A DNA stretch of 64,000 nucleotides from Polynucleobacter sp. 31A-FELB (GTDB lineage Bacteria; Pseudomonadota; Gammaproteobacteria; Burkholderiales; Burkholderiaceae): the NCBI RefSeq assembly GCF_018882405.1, contig NZ_JACVOO010000006.1, positions 1 to 64,000 of the forward strand. The letters run 5' to 3'. The notes beneath the pieces were generated by a model. That model saw nothing but the letters and a program-made list of their open reading frames with translations, had not been told where the DNA came from and searched no databases. Shown piece by piece: positions 44,210 to 52,984 of the stretch. Each line of letters opens with the position of its first letter. Position 1 is the stretch's first letter. A program made the position numbers and the translations under genes.

Positions 44210-45628
44210 TTGACAAATACTGTTCCTGAAATAAATTCCCCTACCGGCGCTACTGAGAGTAGCGCCACCCCAGCAACAATTACCTTTGCTGACTTTGGCT
44301 TAGATCCAAAGATTCAAAAAGCGGTATCTGAGCAGGGTTACAACACCCCAACTCCGATTCAAGCGCAATCTATTCCGCATGTTTTGGCGGGAAGTGATTT
44401 GATGGGCGCGGCCCAAACGGGTACCGGTAAGACGGCTGCCTTTGTGTTGCCGATCATTCAAAAGATTTTGCGTCACGCGAGTAGTAGCGCATCGCCTGCT
44501 CGTCACCCCATCCGTGCCTTGGTATTGACGCCAACACGTGAGTTAGCCGTTCAAGTTGCTGAGAATGCAGCGAGCTATTCCAAGCACACTGATTTACGTG
44601 CTGCCGTGGTGTACGGTGGCGTGGATATGAAAGAGCAGGTTGCCACATTGCGTGGCGGCGTAGAAATTTTGATTGCTACTCCAGGTCGCTTGCTTGACCA
44701 TATTGGCTCTAAAGTAGCTAATCTCTCGCAAGTAGAGATTCTGGTTCTGGACGAAGCAGATCGCATGCTCGATATGGGCTTCTTGCCTGACTTGCAACGC
44801 ATTATTGATTTGATCCCAGCGCAGCGTCAAACACTCCTGTTCTCAGCAACGTTTTCTCCAGAGATTAAAAAATTAGCGCAAAGTTATTTGCGTACACCGG
44901 TTACTGTTGAAGTAGCTCGTCAGAATGCTGCAGCAGATACCGTTAAGCAAGTGGTGCATATGGTGTCTAGTGCTGACAAGCAGCGCGCGATTGTGAAAGT
45001 GCTTGAAGCTCGTACGCGTCAAGGCTTGTCTCGCCAGTGCATCATCTTTACTAATAGCCGTTTGGGTTGTGCGCGATTGGCTCGCTCATTAGAGCGCGAT
45101 GGTATTAAAGCGGGTGCGATTCATGGAGATAAGAGTCAAGGTGAGCGCACTTTAACGCTGGACGCATTCAAGTCTGGCGCGATCGAAGCTCTCGTTGCAA
45201 CAGACGTAGCTGCACGTGGTTTAGATATTCCTTCAATGCCTTGCGTGATTAATCATGAATTGCCATTTAATGCAGAAGACTTTATTCACCGCATTGGTCG
45301 GACTGGACGTGCGGGCAGCAAGGGCGATGCGATTGCATTGGTCGATGCCAGTGAAAAACGTTTGCTCGACGATATTGAAAAGTTGATGAAACGGAAGTTG
45401 GACGTTCAGCCATTGCCCGAAGGTAGTCCTAGTTCTGCGCCGAGCAGAAGCTCATCAAGATCAGACGCGCCAGCCAAAATGTCAGATCCATTTTTCTATA
45501 AGCCCTATGAGCCTAGCGCTGTTACTAAGGCGTCTTCAGATACGACAAACCCTGAAGAGAAAAAAGTTGGCATCACCCCTGCAAGGCCAGCCGTTGGTGC
45601 TTTGCTCGGTGGCTTTAAGAAGAAATAA
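44210..45628 (+). CDS. rhlE: DEAD-box ATP-dependent RNA helicase RhlE
   Basis: The 472-residue helicase has motif I AQTGTGKTAAF, DEAD in LDEADRMLDMGFLPD, SAT, and HRIGRTGRAG. The low-complexity basic/Ser-Pro-rich C-terminus fits RhlE. It remodels RNA and ribosomal precursors. Start is TTG, six bases after the preceding stop. Its last 14 bases overlap the convergent gluQ gene. Confidence 0.92.
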   Translation: MTNTVPEINSPTGATESSATPATITFADFGLDPKIQKAVSEQGYNTPTPIQAQSIPHVLAGSDLMGAAQTGTGKTAAFVLPIIQKILRHASSSASPARHPIRALVLTPTRELAVQVAENAASYSKHTDLRAAVVYGGVDMKEQVATLRGGVEILIATPGRLLDHIGSKVANLSQVEILVLDEADRMLDMGFLPDLQRIIDLIPAQRQTLLFSATFSPEIKKLAQSYLRTPVTVEVARQNAAADTVKQVVHMVSSADKQRAIVKVLEARTRQGLSRQCIIFTNSRLGCARLARSLERDGIKAGAIHGDKSQGERTLTLDAFKSGAIEALVATDVAARGLDIPSMPCVINHELPFNAEDFIHRIGRTGRAGSKGDAIALVDASEKRLLDDIEKLMKRKLDVQPLPEGSPSSAPSRSSSRSDAPAKMSDPFFYKPYEPSAVTKASSDTTNPEEKKVGITPARPAVGALLGGFKKK

Positions 45629-46568
45629 TTTTTCTATCCCAGACCTGGGTGGCTGCTAAAAGCCACTCAGCAATCGATGTATCTTTTCCATCCGGAAGAC
45701 CTCTCAATCCTAAATGTCCTGCAGCTTTACGTAATTCTTGTAAAGCCTGCTGCGCATTCTCAGTGTGAATTGCGCTCGCTAAAGTTTGCTTGCTGAGTTT
45801 TTCACCATGTTCATCCAGCACCAGGGGCAGGTGTAAATAGTTTGGTGTTGAATATCCCAAAACATCTTGAAGATGGATTTGTCGTGTCGTGTTGTTGAGT
45901 AAATCTGCGCCACGCACAATGTGCGTTATTCCTTGCTCGGAATCATCCACCACGACTGCCAGTTGATATGTAAATACACCATCTCGACGACGCAGTACAA
46001 AATCTCCCACTTCTCGATTGAGATCCTGGCTTTGTTTGCCTAGAGCTAGATCTTCAAAATGAATGGCGAGATCCGGGGGGAGGGCGAGCCGCCAAGGTAC
46101 TTCAGCCGAGAGGGTGTTTTCATCCCCATAGGCGGGTATTTCTTGGGGGCGGCAGCTTCCTGGGTAGACCATTTCTTGATTGCGCGGGGTAATGACTCCG
46201 CGAGCCTCTAGGGTGTTTGCAATGCTTTGCCGGGAGCAGGTGCAAGGATAGATGATTTGGAGCCTATTTAAGCGCTCTAGAGCCCTTTTATAGCGCTCTT
46301 GACGCTTTGATTGCCAGGTTGGCTCCTCGTCCCAGCTGAGGCCGCAGGCAAGCAATTGGCGCAGGATTTCTTGATCCGCCCCCGGAATGCAGCGGGGGGT
46401 GTCTAAATCTTCGATTCTGAGTAGCCATTTCCCTTGATTTTGTCGGGCATCTAGCCAGCTTCCTAGGGCCGCAACTAGCGATCCCGCATGAAGCGGGCCG
46501 GTAGGTGAGGGAGCAAAGCGCCCGCGATAGCCGTCGGCTGGGGGTGAGGGGTTTTTAAGGTTCGGCAC
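45615..46568 (-). CDS. gluQ: Glutamyl-Q tRNA(Asp) synthetase
   Basis: The 317-residue class I synthetase-like enzyme lacks the anticodon-binding domain of GluRS. It has the HIGH-equivalent in RFAPSPTGPLHAGS, KMSKS-equivalent GEKLSKQT, and zinc cysteines in PCTCSRQ and YPGSCR. It attaches glutamate to queuosine in tRNA(Asp), so it acts downstream of QueG. It is convergent with rhlE (14-base overlap) and its start is 15 bases from divergent dnaE. Confidence 0.94.
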   Translation of the reverse strand: MPNLKNPSPPADGYRGRFAPSPTGPLHAGSLVAALGSWLDARQNQGKWLLRIEDLDTPRCIPGADQEILRQLLACGLSWDEEPTWQSKRQERYKRALERLNRLQIIYPCTCSRQSIANTLEARGVITPRNQEMVYPGSCRPQEIPAYGDENTLSAEVPWRLALPPDLAIHFEDLALGKQSQDLNREVGDFVLRRRDGVFTYQLAVVVDDSEQGITHIVRGADLLNNTTRQIHLQDVLGYSTPNYLHLPLVLDEHGEKLSKQTLASAIHTENAQQALQELRKAAGHLGLRGLPDGKDTSIAEWLLAATQVWDRKIISS

Positions 46569-46583
46569 AGCTAAAATGATCTC

Positions 46584-49500
46584 ATGGCTTCACCCCGTTT
46601 TGTTCATCTGCGCGTCCATTCCGAGTTTTCAATAACGGATGGTGTCGTTCGCATTGACGATGCGGTTGCTGCAGCTGAAAAAGATGGGATGGGGGCCTTA
46701 GCGCTCACTGATTTAAGTAATTTATTTGGTTTGGTTCGTTTTTATAGCGCTGCACGTTCCGGCGGAATTAAGCCAATTGCGGGCGCGGATGTTTGGGTGA
46801 GTAATCCTCAGGACCCAGATCAACCCTACCGTTTATTACTCTTAGTTCAAAACCACTCTGGTTATCTCAATCTGTGCCAGTTGTTAAGTAAGGCCTCCCT
46901 AGAAAATCAGACACGTGGTCGTGCTGAAGTAGATCCCAAATGGTTTAGTGAGCCCACCTCTAAAACTGAAGATAAAGCGGCAAAAAGAACGCTTGCGTAT
47001 GGATTGATTGCACTTTCGGGCGGACGCTGGGGTGATGTTGGTGCTGCGCTGTTGGCAGGCCAAGAGGATCTAGCTATAGATGCCGCTAAACGCTGGGCAG
47101 CATTATTTCCAAATGCTTTTTACATAGAAGTTCAACGTGGCGGTCATCCTCAGGATGAAAAGCAGCTTCAGCTTGCTTGTCACCTCGCAAGCGAATTAGA
47201 TTTACCAATCGTCGCTACACATCCTGTGCAGTTTATGCAACGCAGTGATTTCACAGCTCATGAGGCGCGCGTGTGTATCGCAGAGGGTGAGCTTCTGGGT
47301 AATCCCCGTCGCACCAAAAAATTTAATGAAGAGCAATATTTCTTATCTCAAGAGGAGATGGAAAAGCGCTTTGCTGATTTACCAGTTGCACTTGCCAATT
47401 CAGTAGAGATTGCAAAGCGATGCAATCTTTCCTTAACCTTGGGTCAGCCACGCTTACCGGACTTCCCAACGCCGCCTGGTATTACGCTCGACGATTATTT
47501 GTTGCAGCAATCTGAGATTGGTTTGAAGCGCCATATGGAGCGCAATTTCCCGGATCCAGAAGAGCGCGCCAAGGAAGAAGCGCGTTATCACGAGCGTCTA
47601 GTCTTTGAGGTGAAGACCATTGCTCAAATGGGTTTCCCGGGCTACTTCCTAATCGTTGCAGACTTTATCAACTGGGCAAAAAACAATGGCGTTCCAGTGG
47701 GTCCTGGTCGTGGATCTGGTGCCGGATCTTTGGTTGCTTACTCACTTGGTATTACTGACCTAGATCCATTGCGCTACAACCTTCTCTTTGAGCGTTTTCT
47801 AAATCCTGAGCGGGTATCCATGCCCGACTTCGATATTGACTTCTGTCAGCATGGGCGCGATCGCGTGATTCAGTACGTAAAAGATAAATACGGAAAAGAT
47901 GCGGTCAGTCAAATCGCTACCTTTGGAACCATGGCTGCCAGAGCGGCCATTCGTGACGTTGGTCGTGTGCTGGAGCAAGGCTATAACTTCGTTGATGGTA
48001 TTGCTAAGTTGATTCCGAACAAGCCGGGTCAGTACATGACTATTGAAATGGCCAAGAAGGAAGAAAAGCAATTAGGCGAACGCGAAAAGAATGAGGATGA
48101 AGTGCGCCAGCTCTTATCTCTTGCGCAGCAGTTAGAAGGTATGACCCGCAACGTCGGTATGCATGCGGGTGGCGTATTAATTGCTCCTGGTCGTTTAACT
48201 GATTTTTGCCCGCTCTATACACAGGAAGCAAAAGATTCTAAAGATCAAGAGAGCGGTTCCGTTATTAGTCAGTTTGATAAGGATGACGTAGAAGCCATTG
48301 GTCTGGTGAAGTTTGACTTCTTGGGCCTAACAACGCTGACGATTTTGGCGGCTGCTGAAAAATGGATTAAGACATTACATGCTGATCGTAAAGATTGGAA
48401 TATCGGTGAAATTCCTCTAGACGATGAAAAAGCTTTTGAAGTTTTAAAGAATGCCAATACGGTCGCCGTCTTCCAGCTAGAAAGTCGCGGCATGCAAGGC
48501 ATGCTTCGTGAGGCTAAGCCTGACCGCTTTGAAGACATTATTGCGCTCGTCGCGCTTTACCGTCCAGGTCCAATGGATTTAATTCCAGACTTTATTGAGC
48601 GTAAGCATGGGCGTCAAAAAGTAGAGTATCCAGATCCACGTATCGAACCCGTTCTGCAAGAAACCTACGGCATCATGGTCTATCAAGAGCAGGTGATGCA
48701 GATGGCCCAGATGATCGGTGGCTACTCACTCGGTGGCGCGGACATGTTGCGTCGCGCGATGGGTAAGAAGAAGCCTGAAGAGATGGCGCAGCACCGTAAG
48801 ATTTTTAGTGATGGTGCAAAAGCGGGTGGTATTACCGAAGGCAAGGCCAACGAGATTTATGACTTGATGGAGCGTTTTGCCGGCTATGGATTTAATAAAT
48901 CCCATGCTGCTGCTTATGCGCTTCTGGCATATCAAACGGCTTGGCTAAAAGCCTATTACCCTGCTGAATTTATGGCGGCCAACTTATCGCTCGCAATGGA
49001 TGACACCGATAAGGTGAAGATTTTGTATGACGATTGTTTGGCAAATAACATTCGTGTGTTCTCACCAGACATTAACACCGGTGTTTATGTATTTACACCA
49101 TTGCGTGCGCCAGATGCTGCCCCGGATTCTCCGATTAGTCATATTCGCTATGGCTTAGGCGCGGTAAGAGGCACTGGTGAGGCCGCAATCGAAGTGATTG
49201 TGAAAGCGCGTGAGGCGGGCGGTCCGTTTAAAGATCTGTTTGATTTCTGTGCTCGCGTCGATCGTAGACAAGTTAACCGTCGCGCGATTGAGGCTTTGAT
49301 GCGTGCCGGCGCTTTTGATAGTTTGTATAAAGACTCCATTCCAGCTGGCGGTAATCTTTACGATATTCGCTCCACTTTATTAGCTTCGCTTGCACGTGCA
49401 ATTGAGGCGGCTGAACAAGCAGAAGCCTCAATCAACCAAGTGAGTTTGTTTGAGGTAGCAGGTGAAGAAGATCGCCACTTGCCTGAATTAGTGCGTGAGC

Positions 49501-50210
49501 CAGTTTGGTCTGAAAAGAAGCGCCTACAGGATGAGAAAAGCGCCCTAGGGCTTTGCCTAACCGGCCACATGTTTGATGCCTATCGCGATGAGACTGCGCA
49601 TTTTATTCGCCAACCGTTATCTAAGGTGATCGAGGGTAAAGATCAGTTGATCGCCGGCATTATTACTTCTGCTCGTATGCTAACTGGTCAACGGGGCCGC
49701 ATGATGATTGCAACCATTGATGATGGGACTGCTGCAATTGAAGTGACTCTCTATAGCGAAGTGTATGAACCGAATCGCTCTTGGCTCAAAGAAGATGAGT
49801 TGCTAGTAGCAAAGGTTAACGTTACACCTGACAAGTTTTCTGGAGGGATGCGAATTGTGTCAGAAGCGGTGATGGATATTACGGGTGCCCGCATGCGTTT
49901 TGCGCGTAATGTACATCTATCGATCGATTCAGCAATTGATCTTAAATCCTTACGAAGCCAAATCGGACCCTACTTAATGAGTAATCGTGTGCGGGATCCC
50001 AAGTTAGGGCCTGCAGCAGCATCTATGCCAAGCGCTAGTGAGGGTCTCAAAGGTTTAATGCTGACGGCTGCAGTCACTACTAGTGGCGGGGCCTGTCTAA
50101 TGCAATTCCCAGAAGAGCTACGCATCTATCCTGATGATGCTTGCTTGCATAGCCTGAATCAAATTTTGGCTGCCAAGCAATCCAATACTGTTCAGGTTCA
50201 GTACCACTAA
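46584..50210 (+). CDS. dnaE: DNA polymerase III alpha subunit
   Basis: The 1208-residue replicative polymerase begins with the PHP domain (HLRVHSEFSITDG), then the polymerase core with catalytic aspartates D415, D417 and D419 (PDFDIDF), the GPGRGSGAGSLVAY motif, finger domain (GYGFNKSHAAAYALLAYQ), helix-hairpin-helix and OB-fold (QRGRMMIATIDDGTAAIEV). Normal full length. Promoter must overlap gluQ, since starts are 15 bases apart; TAAAAT lies just upstream. Confidence 0.96.
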   Translation: MASPRFVHLRVHSEFSITDGVVRIDDAVAAAEKDGMGALALTDLSNLFGLVRFYSAARSGGIKPIAGADVWVSNPQDPDQPYRLLLLVQNHSGYLNLCQLLSKASLENQTRGRAEVDPKWFSEPTSKTEDKAAKRTLAYGLIALSGGRWGDVGAALLAGQEDLAIDAAKRWAALFPNAFYIEVQRGGHPQDEKQLQLACHLASELDLPIVATHPVQFMQRSDFTAHEARVCIAEGELLGNPRRTKKFNEEQYFLSQEEMEKRFADLPVALANSVEIAKRCNLSLTLGQPRLPDFPTPPGITLDDYLLQQSEIGLKRHMERNFPDPEERAKEEARYHERLVFEVKTIAQMGFPGYFLIVADFINWAKNNGVPVGPGRGSGAGSLVAYSLGITDLDPLRYNLLFERFLNPERVSMPDFDIDFCQHGRDRVIQYVKDKYGKDAVSQIATFGTMAARAAIRDVGRVLEQGYNFVDGIAKLIPNKPGQYMTIEMAKKEEKQLGEREKNEDEVRQLLSLAQQLEGMTRNVGMHAGGVLIAPGRLTDFCPLYTQEAKDSKDQESGSVISQFDKDDVEAIGLVKFDFLGLTTLTILAAAEKWIKTLHADRKDWNIGEIPLDDEKAFEVLKNANTVAVFQLESRGMQGMLREAKPDRFEDIIALVALYRPGPMDLIPDFIERKHGRQKVEYPDPRIEPVLQETYGIMVYQEQVMQMAQMIGGYSLGGADMLRRAMGKKKPEEMAQHRKIFSDGAKAGGITEGKANEIYDLMERFAGYGFNKSHAAAYALLAYQTAWLKAYYPAEFMAANLSLAMDDTDKVKILYDDCLANNIRVFSPDINTGVYVFTPLRAPDAAPDSPISHIRYGLGAVRGTGEAAIEVIVKAREAGGPFKDLFDFCARVDRRQVNRRAIEALMRAGAFDSLYKDSIPAGGNLYDIRSTLLASLARAIEAAEQAEASINQVSLFEVAGEEDRHLPELVREPVWSEKKRLQDEKSALGLCLTGHMFDAYRDETAHFIRQPLSKVIEGKDQLIAGIITSARMLTGQRGRMMIATIDDGTAAIEVTLYSEVYEPNRSWLKEDELLVAKVNVTPDKFSGGMRIVSEAVMDITGARMRFARNVHLSIDSAIDLKSLRSQIGPYLMSNRVRDPKLGPAAASMPSASEGLKGLMLTAAVTTSGGACLMQFPEELRIYPDDACLHSLNQILAAKQSNTVQVQYH

Positions 50211-50240
50211 ATCAGCGGTAACAAAACCACCCAGAGTGCT

Positions 50241-51398
50241 TTACTTATTTGTAGCAGCTTGAAGCGCTGCAATTACGTGATTTGGCTCTAAGTGATCCAA
50301 GCATTCACTATTGCTGCTAGCGCGGTCTTCACAGCCTGCTTTGCGGCAGGGAACACATTCACCGGGCCCTTGTAGGATCGTGACATTGCCAACCGTCTGC
50401 GAGCGAGCTCTTAATTGATAAGGTTGCGTGCCAATAAAGCCATTTGGCCATGGGCCAAAGTTGGTGGGTGGGGTTGGACCAAACAAGGCAATGGTAGGCG
50501 TGTTGCATGCTGCCGCAAGATGGGTGATCGACGTATCCACTCCAACATAGGCTATAGCTCCACGAATCAGTGTGCCTGCTTGTGGGATAGAGAGTAGGCC
50601 TGCGGTATCAACAACTTGTCTGCGCGTCTTTTCATCAAGCAGGGAAAGAATATCTTTATTGAGTTGAAGATCTTGTTTGGCGGGGGATGCGCTCAACACA
50701 ACTTGCCAACCTTGTTCCGCAATCCACGTCAGCAAGGATTGCCAATAGCTTAGCGGCCAGCGCTTATAAGCGGTTAAGGGACCGGGATGAACCACTACAT
50801 AGGGAGAATGAAGTTGAGCGGCAATGCTTGGGGTAATAGGATCACCGGCGGGGGCTATCACTGATATCGGTTTGTTAAATATCTCTTGAGGCCTCTTGTA
50901 AAAAATTTCAAGCAGGCGGATCTTTTCGGTAATGACATGTTGTGCAAAATAATCCACATCAACTGTATGTAAACTGATGGTCTTTTTCCAGGCATTTTGC
51001 TTATCACTTTTGCTTTTCTTGGCTTTGTCCTGCTCTGTTAGCCCTTGAGGGTGACCGCCTAATACGCCTACGCGTTGATGAGCTGCTGCTAAGCCATAGA
51101 AATAGGCGCGATCGCTCGGTTGTGTGACTATCGCCAAATCGTAACGTTGAAAGAGTCTAAAAAATAAGGAAAGATATTCTCTGAGTTTGGGGCGGTCGGA
51201 AGTTTCGATCGTCTGGGCAACATCAGGATTGCCCTTGAGCATGTCGAGCTTACCGCGGTAGCCCAAAAAGTGAAACTCAGCATCAGGCCACAGTTCACGC
51301 GCTTGTGAGATTAGTGGCGTAGTGACGAGGACATCGCCAATTTGGCGAGTCGCAATGAATAAAACTTTTTTAGGCTTTAGTGCTGAGAATACAGTCAT
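50241..51398 (-). CDS. Glycosyltransferase family 9 (heptosyltransferase-like)
   Basis: The 385-residue protein has the GT9 N-terminal RQIGDVLVTTPLI and C-terminal ADP-heptose-binding GVDTSITHLAAACNTPTIALFGPT. It probably adds heptose to the lipopolysaccharide core. ATG 51398 is chosen; a TTG (51416) 2 bases after the upstream stop is possible. It is the last of three linked glycosyltransferase genes. Confidence 0.88.
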   Translation of the reverse strand: MTVFSALKPKKVLFIATRQIGDVLVTTPLISQARELWPDAEFHFLGYRGKLDMLKGNPDVAQTIETSDRPKLREYLSLFFRLFQRYDLAIVTQPSDRAYFYGLAAAHQRVGVLGGHPQGLTEQDKAKKSKSDKQNAWKKTISLHTVDVDYFAQHVITEKIRLLEIFYKRPQEIFNKPISVIAPAGDPITPSIAAQLHSPYVVVHPGPLTAYKRWPLSYWQSLLTWIAEQGWQVVLSASPAKQDLQLNKDILSLLDEKTRRQVVDTAGLLSIPQAGTLIRGAIAYVGVDTSITHLAAACNTPTIALFGPTPPTNFGPWPNGFIGTQPYQLRARSQTVGNVTILQGPGECVPCRKAGCEDRASSNSECLDHLEPNHVIAALQAATNK

Positions 51399-51418
51399 GG
51401 AGTTAATGTAACTCAATC

Positions 51419-52198
51419 CTACTGAGCTTTAGCCAGAATTTTTTCACGTACGCGACGTGCATTTTCTGCGGCATTAGATTGATTGTTAATGCGGTGATAG
51501 AGGTGGAGAACTTCAGTGGACCAGGACCCAGATTTACGAATCACACCTTTATTTTGTAGTCTGAAAACAAAATCAGCATCTTCATGACCCCAGCCTGTTA
51601 TGGTTTCATCAAAGCCACCAATGGCTTGGGCATCGGCCTTCCAGCAGGCCATATTGCAGCCTTTAATGCGCCGCCAGACAAATTTCTTGTAGTTGCGCCA
51701 TGCACCAGCACCGAGTTTGATTTTGAGAGGCCAGAACTTATTGATGCCGCCAGATAGTCGATAGCTTAATAAGTTGTCGATAAATCTCTTGAAATCCCAC
51801 TGGGGCCAAGAGAGTAATTGTTTGCTGAGTTTGTCGTTAAGTAAGATACGACTGCCTGTTACCAGGTGGTTGGCCTGAGATAGGCGTCGATGTTGGGCGA
51901 TAAAGTCTGGCTGAGCAATGCAATCACCATCCAGAAATATTAAATAATCCCCAAGAGATACTTCAATAGCTTGATTAAGAATGCGGGTCTTACGAAACCC
52001 TTGATCCTCTTGCCAGAGGTGCGTTATTTTCACTGGGAAATCAACCTGAGCTCCTGCGATAAGTTCTTTAGTGTCTGAGGTGGAGCCGTCATCAGCAATG
52101 ATGATTTCAAAATCTAAATCTGTTTGAGTGCTGAGTGACTCAAGACATAATTTGAGGGCTTGGGGCCAGTTGTAGGTCGCTAGAAGTACAGAGATCAT
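51419..52198 (-). CDS. Glycosyltransferase family 2 (chondroitin-polymerase-like GT2)
   Basis: The 259-residue GT-A protein has MISVLLATYNWPQALKLCLE, the DXD-like LDGDC motif (IFLDGDCIAQPDF) and a second-domain GGFDETITGWGHEDADF typical of the galactosyltransferase-C part of bifunctional GT2 enzymes. It starts within the stop of the upstream gene (ATGA), so the pair is coupled. It probably acts in LPS core or O-antigen building; the sugar is unknown. Confidence 0.85.
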   Translation of the reverse strand: MISVLLATYNWPQALKLCLESLSTQTDLDFEIIIADDGSTSDTKELIAGAQVDFPVKITHLWQEDQGFRKTRILNQAIEVSLGDYLIFLDGDCIAQPDFIAQHRRLSQANHLVTGSRILLNDKLSKQLLSWPQWDFKRFIDNLLSYRLSGGINKFWPLKIKLGAGAWRNYKKFVWRRIKGCNMACWKADAQAIGGFDETITGWGHEDADFVFRLQNKGVIRKSGSWSTEVLHLYHRINNQSNAAENARRVREKILAKAQ

Positions 52199-52974
52199 TT
52201 GCCGTGATGTTGATGATGCGCAGCTTCTTGATGTAATTGCCATAACTTCATGTAGCGATAGTAGGTTCCTTGCCCGTTGGAGATTGCCAAAGCAAAGCCT
52301 TGTGGGCCATCTAAGAAACCAAGGCGAATAAAGTAGGTGCGAATAAAAGCCCAGATGCCATGAAGCACTGCTTTTAAGGGACCACTCTTTTTGCCTTTGG
52401 AAAATGCCTGCTCTGCTGATGCTGTTGAATATCTGTCAAGTTTTTGCAGCACTTGTGAGTAGTTCATAAAACTGAAGTGCAACATGGGATTTTCCAGCTT
52501 CGCTACTTGACCATTTGGGATTAGGCGCTCATGCACCAGGTCATCGGAGAAGCGAGCAGTGCCGCGCTTAAATAACCGATCCACGTAATCGGGGCTCCAG
52601 CCAGAATGATGAATGAAGCGTCCGCAGTACCAAGATAGGCGCGGAATCGCAAAACAGTCGACATGAGCAGAATGATGAATTGCGGTCAGAATTTCGCTTC
52701 TGAGGGCCGGGGTAAGTCGCTCATCAGCATCCAGGGATAGAACCCACTCACCCGTTGCGAGGTCCAGAGCACGGTTCTTTTGAGGGCCAAATCCAGGCCA
52801 ATCAGCTGGTTGGCTAATGGTGGTCCTATGGTTTTCGGCAATTTCTAGGGTGCTATCGGTGCTGTTGGCATCAACCACCACGATTTGCTGGGCAATCCCC
52901 TCTAGGGATGCCAAGCAATCGGCCAAATTGGCCTCTTCATTGCGAGTGATGAGTATGACGGATAAGGTGGGCAT
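52195..52974 (-). CDS. Glycosyltransferase family 2 (WaaE/KdtX-like)
   Basis: The 259-residue GT2 has LSVILITRNEEANLADCLASL, VVDANSTDSTLEIAE, and the metal-binding LSLDADERL. It resembles lipopolysaccharide-core beta-glucosyltransferases of the WaaE type. It is the first gene of the operon, and its start codon is 10 bases from the divergent msbA start. Confidence 0.87.
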   Translation of the reverse strand: MPTLSVILITRNEEANLADCLASLEGIAQQIVVVDANSTDSTLEIAENHRTTISQPADWPGFGPQKNRALDLATGEWVLSLDADERLTPALRSEILTAIHHSAHVDCFAIPRLSWYCGRFIHHSGWSPDYVDRLFKRGTARFSDDLVHERLIPNGQVAKLENPMLHFSFMNYSQVLQKLDRYSTASAEQAFSKGKKSGPLKAVLHGIWAFIRTYFIRLGFLDGPQGFALAISNGQGTYYRYMKLWQLHQEAAHHQHHGK

Positions 52975-52984
52975 AATTCATTAT

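Noticed and set aside
52817..52984. Longer msbA start
   Set aside because: The extension is antisense to a clear glycosyltransferase and lacks similarity to MsbA N-termini.
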